Shown piece after piece: positions 9,008-18,048 of a stretch of DNA of 64,000 bases; position 1 is the stretch's first letter, and each line of letters begins with the position of its first letter. The notes below the pieces were generated by a model that worked only from the letters and a program-made list of their open reading frames with translations, searched no databases and was not told the origin of the DNA. Origin of the DNA: Xanthomonas nasturtii (GTDB lineage Bacteria > Pseudomonadota > Gammaproteobacteria > Xanthomonadales > Xanthomonadaceae); assembly GCF_001660815.1 (NCBI RefSeq), contig NZ_LYMI01000014.1, positions 22,070 through 86,069 on the forward strand. The letters are read 5' to 3'. The translations under genes and the position numbers were made by a program.

Positions 9008-12000
9008 TCATGCACGCGCTCCCAGACGCCCGACCCCGGTGGGTTTGCGCACCTTGGCGGTCATCTCGTGCATGGCCTTTTGGTGCGCTGCGATCTCCTG
9101 CGTCAGTTTTGCCTGCCTGACCGGATCGGGTTGAGGTTTTTGCTGCTCCTTGGCCAGCCTGCTCTGCGCCAACTGCATCCGCTTGTAAGGCAGGTGCGTT
9201 TGCGCCTTGGCGTTGAAACTCTCGGCCGTGTGGAACTGCACTTCAAACGCGTAGCCCTCGGCGTCGGTGAAGCTGGCATTGATGCCCCGGTAGGTGCCGT
9301 CTCCCGAGGTGAAGTAATTTTTCAGGTTCACGCACGTGATTCCTTGCCGACGCAGTGCGTCCTGTGCCGCCAGCACCTTGATCACGAAACCCTCGGACGG
9401 CAGCTCAAGCGCATAGCGCAGCGCATCGCCCACGCTCTGCACGGCCTGTTCGGCAGTCATGCCGGCGCGCAGATGGTGCCGGATCTTGTCCTTGATCGAG
9501 GCGACCGATTTCTGGAACGGGGCCTGTTGCACCTGCTCGATCCGACCCTGCTTGGCGTCGTAGCGCACGTTGCCCCAGAGCCGCGCGCCCAAGCCTTCGG
9601 CCAGCGTGTCGAGCACAGGGGTCAGCGCCGCTTGCTTGCTTGCGGCGGTGTCGAACACACCGGATGCCGACGATGGGTCTGCAATGCCGGCAGTCTGCTC
9701 GGCGCCGGGCGTGGGCGTCGCGCTTGGCAACGCCGGCACGGTCTCTTCCTGCCAGTTGTCGATCTCCTCGCATCCTGGCGGCGAGGCCACGCGCTTGAAG
9801 GCCTCCAGTGCAGGCGCCTGCAAGGTGCGTTGCTCGGCCCGCGACGCACCGCCAACCGCCAGCGCATGGGCGCGCTTGTACAGATCGTGGAAGCGCTCCT
9901 TGAGCGCGAAGGTCTCCGGCGTGTGGAACTGGATCTCCCACAGTGCACCCTCCGGGCTGCGCAGCGTGACGTTGATGGCCTTGAAGACTGGCGGGTAATC
10001 GGTGAATTGATTGGTCAGCTTGACCCGTGCATGGCCCTGATCGTCCAGCGCAGCCAGCGTGGCGCGCAGACCGGTGGTGAAGTCCTGCGGTTCCAGCACC
10101 ACGCTGTAGCGCAGCGCATCGTTGACGCCCGCCGCCGCTTCTTCCAGCGTCTGCTTTTTCAGTGCCACCCGCTGCTTGAGCTTTTCCTGCAACGAGCCGT
10201 AGGACTTCAGTTGATGCTGCATGCCGGCCAGTTGCCCACCATGGCGGGCGGCAATGCGCTGCAGCATGTCGGTGACCTGCGGCTCCATCTGGCGAGCGCG
10301 CCCGAGCAAGGCCTGTGCCTCAGCCGCAATGTCCTGCGGCTGCACGGCGCGCAGCCGCTCGGCCGGCGGCTGCGAGCGGGCGATCCAGCCGGCCTGCTGT
10401 AGCGCCTCGAGCGCGTCTTCCATGACGCCAGCGGCCATCGATGGCATGCGCTGCAGCAGCAGCTTGGTCTGTTCGGGATCGAAGCGCCCGTCCTGCATGG
10501 CCCGGGCGGTCGCCCTGCTGTATGGCGGGACGCGGACCCGCTCTGCGAAGCTGCGCTCGGACCGTTCGCAGGCCTCCACGATCTTGGCGAACAACGCCGT
10601 GCCGGTGTCGGACTTCAGCGCATCGGTGCCGACCTTGATGGCAATGGTGAACAGGTTGCGCATGGTCAGTTCCGGCTCGCCGGGGACCAGCCCGGGTTGC
10701 CCATCCGGAAACTGCGCATGCGATAGCCGGCACACCGGGTAGTTGTCCAGGATGGCGTGGATGCGCGCCTGCACGCCAGAGGCGGCCGCGTAGGCCTTGG
10801 CCAGGCCGGGAAACGCCTCGGCCAAGGCCTCGGGCAACGCCGGCGCGGCGCTGTCGGCGGCCGAGCCCGTCTCAAGCGCAAGCAGCTGCGCGTGCAGCAA
10901 TGCGGCCGCTTCCCGCGCTTCGGGCAGATGCGCGCGCTCGATCGCATCGCGCGCCTGCACGCGCAGCGTGGCCAACACCACTGGATCGCGGGCCGGCTCT
11001 TCGAGCAGCTCGCGCAAACCGTTGCGCAACTCGCGCTCGATGCCATCGTAGGTGCCGAACATCATGTCGCGCGCCATCGCTTCACGCAGCGCGTCCGGTT
11101 GCGCCATGAAACGCGACGCCAGCGTGGCCGCCGCCGAGGTGATGCGCTGACCGCGCTTGAGGGACATGATCTCCGACAGCCGCCCGGGCTGGTAGTGGCC
11201 GGTGACCGGCTCGATGGCCGGCGTGGCCGTCTTCGGCGGCTTGAAGGACTGTTGCCGGCCGCGCAGGGCCTGGCGATCCACCATCACCCGCGAAATCAGC
11301 GCCGCCAGCTTGGGGTAGCCTGCGTAGACAAACGCGTCGTCGCCGTCGGTATCCATGTTGCGTTTGCGCAACTCGTCAATCGGCAGTGCGCCCAGGCGCC
11401 CAGGCTCCACGATGTCCTTGAGCCGCAGGCTGCCGGTGCTGAGGATGTCGCGCGGCAAGGCACCGCGGTCGCGGCCGCTCGTCCAGCACGACAGCGTCTT
11501 CAGATCTTCCTTGGAGCAGGCCAGGTCGGTGTCGCTGAACGCGGCCGGCCACTGCTGCTCGGGCACCACCACCAGCATGCCCTTGCTGTGCAGCATCTGC
11601 GGATCGGCGCCGGAACGATCATCGAAACCGGTGTAGCTGTACTGGATGCCGAAGCACCGCGAGAGGAACGCGGCGGTGGCGTCGCCCTTGGCCACGGTGG
11701 CGATGCGTTGCTCCGGCACCGGCAGCAGATTCTCCTTGTCGTAGGGGGGCTTGCCGAGCAGCAGCGGGCCGCCGGCCAGGTCGAAGGCCTGACTGCGCTG
11801 CAGCGGCAGATGCACCTTGTCGTCGGCCGAAGGCACCGCCCGCACCCGCTGCCCCTGGTAGCCGCCGCTGATCAGCGGCCGGTAGACCCACAACGGGTCA
11901 TCGCCCGTCGGCTCCAGTGTCTGCAGCCGGTCCTGCATCGCCGCGTGCGCCTCTTCCAGTGCCGCCGCATCGCGCGGGTAATGGTGCAGCGCCTGCGCTG

Positions 12001-15000
12001 GCATCAGCGAAGGGCCCTTGTCCTTGGCCACCAGCTCGCGCTGCTCCTCGGTGGCCTGGTTCGCCTGCACTGCGTGCCAGGCATCGTAGTGCTTGCGGAA
12101 GGCCGGAATGGACAAGGCCGCCTCCAGTTTCAGGAAACCGCAGCCATCGTTGGGGCACAGCGCCAGGGCAGTGCCATCCACCGCCAACGGCTTGAACGGA
12201 TGCGCAGGGCCCTCGACGTCATCGAACACGCCCAGGCGCAGCGTGCCCTCCACGACATGGTCACTGGGCACCATCTCCAGCAGCGAGCGCTGCATGCGCG
12301 ACCAGTCCTCGCGTTGCGGAGCGAGCTTGGCGGCCAGCTGCATCAGGCTGCTGCCCGGGGCGGTGTCGGCATAGCGGAATGCCGGCAACAGCGACGCTGA
12401 CTCCTTGCGTTGGGAAATCACCAGACTGCTGCTACCGGATTTGCTGCGCGCGGCGCGGCTGCCGCCGAACAGGTCCAAGCGCCAGGGCTCGCCGTTGTAG
12501 TTGAACGTCCGCGCGAGCATGAAGGTCGATATGTCACCAGGCAATTGCACCTCCACCAGCGGCAGCCCGGTCAGGCGTGCAAACAGCGAGTACGGCTTGT
12601 CCGATTCGGACCGATTGGTCGACAGCTCCTTGCCCACCAGATCGACCACCACATGGGTCGTGCTGCCGCGGCCGGGCGCCGGCGCCACCGGCCGACCGGG
12701 AACCGTGGACATGCTCAAGCGCCCACTGTCCAGGTCGAAGCGGGTCGGTGGATGGGCCTGGGTGATCGTCGGCGCGTCCTTGGCCATGCGCAGGTCCAGG
12801 GCGTCGAACACCTGCTCGCCGGCCTCGATCTGCGCGATCAGGTTCCAGCTCATCTCGCCGAGGTCCACCTCGATCGCCTCGCGCGTGCGCTCCAGCGTCA
12901 GGTCCACCCACTTCACCAGCTCGTCGCGGCGCTGGCGCAGCTGCTTGCGCGGGCCGTCAAGATGGCGCGCTTTCCATTGCCGGCTCACCACCGCGTAGGC
13001 CTTGAGCACCTGGTAGAAGGTCAGCGCCGGGCAGCGTGTTGCATGTTCTTCGATGTCGGCCGACGCGCCCTTCTCGCCGCCACGCAGATAAAGGTCGATC
13101 TTGCGTGCGACGATGGGCTGCAACGCATCGAACACACGCAATGCCTGGCCCCGATGGCGGGGCCTGAGCTCCGGACTGCGGATCAGCGGCAACAGTCCCA
13201 TGCACAGGCTGCCGATCCCCTCAAGGCTGGCCTGGCGTAATCCATCGTCCCCGATGAGGGCCGACACCCGCTCCAGCGCCGGCTCCCCCAGCGGACGCAT
13301 CTGGCGTTGCAGCCCCGCCGATGCAAGGGCCTTGAAGAGCACGCCGATTTCGGCGGCCGAGGCGGACGCAAACCGCTCGCGGTGCAGGTCGAGGTGGCCG
13401 GCCATCGCCTGCAGCTTGGCGATACCCAACGTCCGGAACGGCTCATCGTCCTCATCGTCTAGGTGCAGCAGCCGGGACATCGCGTTGGCCATCACCGCGA
13501 TCCCACGCATCTGGAACTGCCGCCACGGCTGCTCGGCCGAGCCTGCGCGCTCGGCGAGCAGCACGAATGCCGAGTGGCACACCGGCCTGGCGAGACATTT
13601 GCTCAGCGCGTTGAGCGCGATGGCCACGCCTTGCGCGTCCAGGGCCTTGCGCAAGCCGGGCTCGTTGGCCAGCTTCGCAGCCAACAGGTCGGTGGCTGTC
13701 TCGCAGGCCGGGGAGCCGGGCCATTTGCTCAGGGCGTTGAGCGCTTGGGTCGCGTCGATAGGGCCGAAGCCCTTGCGCAAGTCCGGATCGTCGGTCAGCC
13801 GCGCGACCAGCGCCATGGCGGCGGCTGCACAGCTCTCGTCGGCGGGCCATTTGCTCATGGCGCCGAGCGCATTGGCAATGCCTTGCGGGTCCAGGGCATG
13901 GCGTAACCCGGGATCGTCGGCCAGCCGCGCGGCGAGCGCGTAGACCGCGTCGCCACAGACCGGCGTGTCGGGCCATTTGCTCAGGGCGTTGAGCACTAGG
14001 GGCACGCCGGAAAAGTCGAGGGCCCCGCACAACTCGGGGTCGTTGGTCAGCCGCTCGGCCAGCGCGTGGGCCGCGTCGCCACAGACCGGCGTGTCGGGCC
14101 ATTTGCTCAGGGCGTTGAGCACTAGGGGCACGCTGGAAAAGTCGAGGGCCCCGCACAACTCGGGGTCGTTGGTCAGCCGCTCGGCCAGCGCGTGGACCGC
14201 GTCACCACAGAACGGCGTGTCGGGCCATTTGCTCAGGGCGTTGAGCACGGTCGCCACGCCATGCGGGGTCAGGGCCTGGCGTAACTCCAGATCGTCGGCC
14301 AGCCGCCCGGCCAGCGCACTGGCGGCAGCCGCACAGACAGGCGTGCCGAACCACTTGCTCAGGGCGTTGAGCACGCTCGCCACGTGGTGGGGCTCCAGGG
14401 ATTTGCACAGCCGGGGCTCGTTGGCCAGCCGCTTGGCCAGCGCGCTGACGGCGGCCCCACAGATTGGCGTGTCGGACCACTTGCTCAGGGCATAGAGCAC
14501 GCTTGCCACGCCTTGCGGGTCCAGCCCCTGGACCAACCCAGGGTCGTCGGCCAGCCGCTCGGCCAGCGCGCGGGCGGCTGCCGCACACACCTGGTTGTCC
14601 GGCCATTTGCTCAGGGCATGGAGCGCGTTGGCCACCTCTTGCGGCTTGAGCGCTTGGCGCACATCGGGCTCGGATGCCAGCCGCGCGGCCAATGCGTTGA
14701 CCGCGTCGCCACAGACCGTCGTGTCGGGCCATTTGCTCAGGGCGTTGAGCGTGATGGCCAAGGCTTGCGGGTCCAGGGCGTTACGCAACCCAGGATCGTC
14801 GACCAGTCGTGCGGCCAGTGCACTGGCCGCCGTAGCACAATCTTCGTTGTCGGGCCATTTGCTCAGGGCGTTGAGTCCGGTGGCCACGTCAAATGGATTG
14901 AAGGCCGTGCGTAACTCCGGATCGTCGGCCAGCCGGCCGGCCAGCGCATTGGCGGCGGCCGCACAGTCCGCTTTGTCGGGCCATTTGCTCAAGGCATTCA

Positions 15001-17578
15001 ACGCATTGGCCACGTCCAGTGAATTGAAGGCAGTGCGCAACAGGCCATCGTCGACGACGCGCCTGGCTAGCGCACTGGCGGCTTCGGCACAGGCCTGGTT
15101 GTTTGGCCATTTGCTCAAGGCATTCAACGCGTTGGTCAGGTCTACCGCGTTGAGTGCCTCGCGCAAGCCGGGGTCGTCGGCCAGGCGCTCGGCCAGCGCG
15201 CTGACGGCCTCGGCGCAATCGGCCATGTCGGGCCATTTGCATAGGGCGTTGAGCGCGGCGATCACGCTTTGCGGGTGGAGCGCCGTGCGCAAATCGGGCT
15301 CGCATGCCAGCCGCTGGGCCAGTGCGCTGGTGGCGGCCGCACAGCTCGCATTGTCGGACCACTTGCTCAAGGCTTTGAGCGCGACGGCCATCAGCAGCGG
15401 GTCGAGCGCCGCGCACACAGCAGGATCGGTGAGCCGCTTGGCCAGCGCGCTGCCGGCGGACGCGCAGACCTCGTTGTCAGGCCATTTGCTCAGGGCATGG
15501 AGCGCGGTGACCACTTCTTGCGGCTTCAGGGCGTCGCACACATCGGGCTCGCATGCCAGCCGCGCGGCCAGCGCGCTGCCGGCGGACGCACACACCTGGT
15601 CGTCGGGCCATTTGCTCACGGCACCCAGCGCTTGGGTCAGGTTGATCGCGTCGAGGGCCGTACACAACTCCGGCTCATGGGCCAGCCGCCAGGCCAACGC
15701 ACTGACGGCCTGCCCACAGATCGGCGTATCGGGCCATTTGCTCAACGCGTTGAGCACGTTCGCCACGCCTTGGCGGTCCAGGGCCTGGCGCAACTCGGGA
15801 TCGTCGACCAACCGCTCGGCCAGCGCACTGGCGGCCTCTGCGCAGACCGGCGTATCGGGCCATTTGCTCAGGGCGTTAAGTACGTTGGACACGCCTTGCG
15901 GGTACAAGTCTTCGCGCAGCTCGGGATCGTCTGCGAGCTGCCTGGCGAGCGCAGCGACGGCGGCCGCACCGACCGCGTCGTCGGGCCATTTGCTCAGGGC
16001 GTTGAGCACATTGGACACGCCTTGCCCATGCAAGGCCGCGCACAACGCGGGCTTGTCGGTCAGCCGCCCGGCCAGCACGCTTGCGGCGGCCGCACAGACC
16101 AGCGAAATGGGCCATTTGCTCAGGGCGTTGAGCGCTTGCGCCACGTTGATGGGATCCAGAGCCGCGCACAACGCGGGCTCGTCGGTCAGCCGCTCGGCCA
16201 GCACACTGGCGGCGGCCGCACAGACCGGAGAATTGGGCCATTTGCTCAGGGCATTGAGCGCATTGGTCAGTTCTTGCGGACTGAGGTCCTCGCGCAACTC
16301 GGGTTCGTCGGCCAGCCGCTCGGCCAGCGCGCCGACGGCGGCTCCACAGACCGACGTGTCGGGCCATTTGCTCAGGGCGTTGAGCGTGGTTGCCACGCCC
16401 TGGGCATCCATCGTATGACGCAAGCGGTTGTCGCTTGCAACACGCGCGGCGAGCCGATGCGCCGCGACCTGGCAATCCGGATGATCGGACCACTTGCTGA
16501 AGGTATTGAGTGCCAGGCTGATCTGCTGCCCATTCAGAGACTGCCAGGCGTGGTCATCACGCAGCAGGTGACGTGCCACACGCGCCACCGCGCGTTCACA
16601 CCGACCGCTGTCGATATTTTTTGCGAAGGCGTTCAGGAGCAGAACGGACGGGTAGCTACCCAGCCCCAAAAGATCATCGGCCTGATCGACTTGCCCTGCG
16701 ATCCACGCGATTGCCTCCATGCACGCGGGCTGGTGCGGGTGCTTGCTCAGCTTGTTGCCCACATGCGCCAGCTGCGTTAGCGATGTGCCTTCGAACCACC
16801 CGGTCTGGTAGAGGTACTGCGCTGCAAGCTCGGTGCAACGATCGAGATCGCGGGATGGCGTTACCCCCCTGCCGCGCCGTGCATTGGCAACCAGCTGAAG
16901 GTATTTGTCGAGCCGACTGGCGTTGACTTGCGCATGCAAACTCTCTTCCAGGAAGGGCAACGCCATCCCGCCACGCATGCGATCGGCCAGCTCGTTGTCG
17001 CATGCCATCGATACGCACAGGCCGGCGTTGTGGTTCCGCCCGATTCCGTGAGGCTCGCTCAACTGTCGCCGCTGTTGCTGTCGCTGCGCCTGTAGCCGTT
17101 TTTGTGCCGCCACGTCCAGATGATCTTCGGCCCTGCGCAGTTCGGCTGTCAGCCGCGTGCCATGGCCTGAGCGCTTTGACTGGCGATCGGGTTCTTGCTC
17201 TTCGCGCGAGCGTTTTCCTACGATTCGCTCGGGTTGCCGCTCGGTCGGTCGAAAATTTTCCCTTGTTTCCAAACCATGCTGCGTCGGTCGTTGGGGCCGA
17301 CGATGCGATGAAGAGGCGCCGACGTCGGCGCTCACCTTGTCGGGGTACCGCTCGGTTTTAATGCGCTCGTTTTTTACGGCCGGGGGCTGCCTGTCGCGCG
17401 TCGACGCTCCTCGGTCATCCGACTCCATCCTCCGCCGTTTTCTAGGCGGCAGTTCAAGGGGTTGATGCGTGCCGCTGGTGCTGGCCGCTGCCTGATCCTT
17501 CGTTAGCCTGGGCTTTTCTTCAGGAGCGTAAGGCGAGTTTGTGCGGAATGCAGTTGGATGGGTGGCATGGGTTTTCAT
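9008..17578 (-). CDS. xopAD: Type III effector of the XopAD / SKWP-repeat family
   Basis: About 2856 residues from the ATG at 17578; a TTG two codons upstream is less likely. Residues 1-200 are polar, Pro/Ser/Arg-rich and disordered, as in secreted effectors. From about 330 to 1370 runs a solenoid of some 24 well-kept 42-residue units with the signature LNALSKWPD, the SKWP repeat of Ralstonia RipS and Xanthomonas XopAD effectors. One unit has 41 residues, and two neighbours near 13,970-14,220 are almost identical. Residues about 1400-2400 are unassigned and contain an acidic DTDGDD at 2076-2081. The C-terminus has two related modules, residues about 2425-2570 and 2690-2800, each with DALRY and an E-[IV]-QFHT motif, resembling RelA/SpoT synthetase folds. 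The protein would act inside plant cells after type III secretion. No chaperone gene is adjacent. Confidence 0.9.
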   Translation of the reverse strand: MKTHATHPTAFRTNSPYAPEEKPRLTKDQAAASTSGTHQPLELPPRKRRRMESDDRGASTRDRQPPAVKNERIKTERYPDKVSADVGASSSHRRPQRPTQHGLETRENFRPTERQPERIVGKRSREEQEPDRQSKRSGHGTRLTAELRRAEDHLDVAAQKRLQAQRQQQRRQLSEPHGIGRNHNAGLCVSMACDNELADRMRGGMALPFLEESLHAQVNASRLDKYLQLVANARRGRGVTPSRDLDRCTELAAQYLYQTGWFEGTSLTQLAHVGNKLSKHPHQPACMEAIAWIAGQVDQADDLLGLGSYPSVLLLNAFAKNIDSGRCERAVARVARHLLRDDHAWQSLNGQQISLALNTFSKWSDHPDCQVAAHRLAARVASDNRLRHTMDAQGVATTLNALSKWPDTSVCGAAVGALAERLADEPELREDLSPQELTNALNALSKWPNSPVCAAAASVLAERLTDEPALCAALDPINVAQALNALSKWPISLVCAAAASVLAGRLTDKPALCAALHGQGVSNVLNALSKWPDDAVGAAAVAALARQLADDPELREDLYPQGVSNVLNALSKWPDTPVCAEAASALAERLVDDPELRQALDRQGVANVLNALSKWPDTPICGQAVSALAWRLAHEPELCTALDAINLTQALGAVSKWPDDQVCASAGSALAARLACEPDVCDALKPQEVVTALHALSKWPDNEVCASAGSALAKRLTDPAVCAALDPLLMAVALKALSKWSDNASCAAATSALAQRLACEPDLRTALHPQSVIAALNALCKWPDMADCAEAVSALAERLADDPGLREALNAVDLTNALNALSKWPNNQACAEAASALARRVVDDGLLRTAFNSLDVANALNALSKWPDKADCAAAANALAGRLADDPELRTAFNPFDVATGLNALSKWPDNEDCATAASALAARLVDDPGLRNALDPQALAITLNALSKWPDTTVCGDAVNALAARLASEPDVRQALKPQEVANALHALSKWPDNQVCAAAARALAERLADDPGLVQGLDPQGVASVLYALSKWSDTPICGAAVSALAKRLANEPRLCKSLEPHHVASVLNALSKWFGTPVCAAAASALAGRLADDLELRQALTPHGVATVLNALSKWPDTPFCGDAVHALAERLTNDPELCGALDFSSVPLVLNALSKWPDTPVCGDAAHALAERLTNDPELCGALDFSGVPLVLNALSKWPDTPVCGDAVYALAARLADDPGLRHALDPQGIANALGAMSKWPADESCAAAAMALVARLTDDPDLRKGFGPIDATQALNALSKWPGSPACETATDLLAAKLANEPGLRKALDAQGVAIALNALSKCLARPVCHSAFVLLAERAGSAEQPWRQFQMRGIAVMANAMSRLLHLDDEDDEPFRTLGIAKLQAMAGHLDLHRERFASASAAEIGVLFKALASAGLQRQMRPLGEPALERVSALIGDDGLRQASLEGIGSLCMGLLPLIRSPELRPRHRGQALRVFDALQPIVARKIDLYLRGGEKGASADIEEHATRCPALTFYQVLKAYAVVSRQWKARHLDGPRKQLRQRRDELVKWVDLTLERTREAIEVDLGEMSWNLIAQIEAGEQVFDALDLRMAKDAPTITQAHPPTRFDLDSGRLSMSTVPGRPVAPAPGRGSTTHVVVDLVGKELSTNRSESDKPYSLFARLTGLPLVEVQLPGDISTFMLARTFNYNGEPWRLDLFGGSRAARSKSGSSSLVISQRKESASLLPAFRYADTAPGSSLMQLAAKLAPQREDWSRMQRSLLEMVPSDHVVEGTLRLGVFDDVEGPAHPFKPLAVDGTALALCPNDGCGFLKLEAALSIPAFRKHYDAWHAVQANQATEEQRELVAKDKGPSLMPAQALHHYPRDAAALEEAHAAMQDRLQTLEPTGDDPLWVYRPLISGGYQGQRVRAVPSADDKVHLPLQRSQAFDLAGGPLLLGKPPYDKENLLPVPEQRIATVAKGDATAAFLSRCFGIQYSYTGFDDRSGADPQMLHSKGMLVVVPEQQWPAAFSDTDLACSKEDLKTLSCWTSGRDRGALPRDILSTGSLRLKDIVEPGRLGALPIDELRKRNMDTDGDDAFVYAGYPKLAALISRVMVDRQALRGRQQSFKPPKTATPAIEPVTGHYQPGRLSEIMSLKRGQRITSAAATLASRFMAQPDALREAMARDMMFGTYDGIERELRNGLRELLEEPARDPVVLATLRVQARDAIERAHLPEAREAAALLHAQLLALETGSAADSAAPALPEALAEAFPGLAKAYAAASGVQARIHAILDNYPVCRLSHAQFPDGQPGLVPGEPELTMRNLFTIAIKVGTDALKSDTGTALFAKIVEACERSERSFAERVRVPPYSRATARAMQDGRFDPEQTKLLLQRMPSMAAGVMEDALEALQQAGWIARSQPPAERLRAVQPQDIAAEAQALLGRARQMEPQVTDMLQRIAARHGGQLAGMQHQLKSYGSLQEKLKQRVALKKQTLEEAAAGVNDALRYSVVLEPQDFTTGLRATLAALDDQGHARVKLTNQFTDYPPVFKAINVTLRSPEGALWEIQFHTPETFALKERFHDLYKRAHALAVGGASRAEQRTLQAPALEAFKRVASPPGCEEIDNWQEETVPALPSATPTPGAEQTAGIADPSSASGVFDTAASKQAALTPVLDTLAEGLGARLWGNVRYDAKQGRIEQVQQAPFQKSVASIKDKIRHHLRAGMTAEQAVQSVGDALRYALELPSEGFVIKVLAAQDALRRQGITCVNLKNYFTSGDGTYRGINASFTDAEGYAFEVQFHTAESFNAKAQTHLPYKRMQLAQSRLAKEQQKPQPDPVRQAKLTQEIAAHQKAMHEMTAKVRKPTGVGRLGARA
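13590..16495 (-). repeat. 126-bp tandem repeat array coding for SKWP units
   Basis: The phrase GGCCATTTGCTCAGGGCGTT recurs every 126 bases (once 123) on the plus strand, about 24 times. It codes the minus-strand peptide NALSKWP. Repeats keep the protein frame throughout, so this is a coding solenoid rather than a satellite. Two adjacent units near 13,970-14,220 differ at only about four bases, marking a recent duplication. Confidence 0.92.
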
Positions 17579-17617
17579 GCCCAAAATTTTTAGTCAACCT
17601 GCCCGCGAGCGACTTGT

Positions 17618-17634
17618 TCGATACGAAGTATCGA
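17618..17634. promoter_or_regulatory. Perfect 7-bp palindrome overlapping the PIP-like box
   Basis: TCGATAC-GAA-GTATCGA is a perfect inverted repeat about 40 bases before the effector start. The size and spacing suit either an operator for a dimeric regulator or a small RNA hairpin; which is unknown. Confidence 0.45.
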
Positions 17635-17647
17635 CGACGTGTGCGAC
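17623..17647 (-). promoter_or_regulatory. Imperfect plant-inducible promoter (PIP) box
   Basis: Read on the minus strand, GTCGC-N15-TTCGT matches the HrpX-bound PIP consensus TTCGB-N15-TTCGB except for the first base. An A/T-rich CTAAAAATTTT lies about 30 bases downstream, the distance expected for the -10 element. That puts the predicted transcript start almost on the ATG at 17578, so either the mRNA is nearly leaderless or translation begins further in. Confidence 0.5.
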
Positions 17648-18048
17648 GCGCGCTGCGTATTGGACAAGTGGCTCCCAGCACATTGCATGGATGAACGCCT
17701 GGGATGCAGCACGCCGGCACGGTGACGTGCTCCGCAGCCGTCAAGCACAGTGTGTTGATTGCTATGCACGATTCGACGTTTTTCCATATCAATCCAGCCG
17801 AACCTTGCGTCAACCTGACCACAGCGACGGCACCAAGGCCCTGTCAGTCCAGTCATGCGCTTTTCTGCCGATATATACGGCGTGCCACCGTCGGCAACGC
17901 CCGTCACCACCACCGCCAACCAGCTGCGAGGGAATCAGGACATGTCATTCGGCAATGACCCGCAGCACGCGTCCTGGAGTGCCGCTTGAAAAAAACACGC
18001 CCCTGCCGCCTACAATCGGGGGCATCTGTCGTGTCCGGGTCTTCGCGC

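Larger units (their letters stand above)
17579..18048. other. Divergent intergenic region, effector gene and amidotransferase
   Basis: 470 bases that must carry promoters in both directions. Near the effector lie a PIP-like box and a perfect palindrome (listed separately). The remainder, including short frames around 17,700-17,960, shows no recognisable gene. Confidence 0.5.

Noticed and set aside
8741..10402. Plus-strand frame of 553 codons opposite the effector 3' end
   Set aside because: It has His/Arg/Leu-rich composition typical of antisense translation in high-GC genes and would overlap the clear RelA/SpoT-like modules.
11340..11360. EF-hand calcium site at the effector DTDGDD motif
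   Set aside because: The loop lacks the acidic residue expected at position 12 and flanking helices are not evident; kept only as an unassigned acidic motif.
13590..16495. Regularly spaced repeats that could suggest a CRISPR array or satellite DNA
   Set aside because: The period of 126 bases keeps one long minus-strand frame open, and substitutions preserve the SKWP protein pattern; repeats and spacers of CRISPR size are absent.
13101..16926. Long plus-strand frames (up to about 600 codons) opposite the effector repeats
   Set aside because: They are mirror images of the repetitive minus-strand coding sequence in GC-rich DNA, with no recognisable domain, and stops are avoided only because of the repeat.
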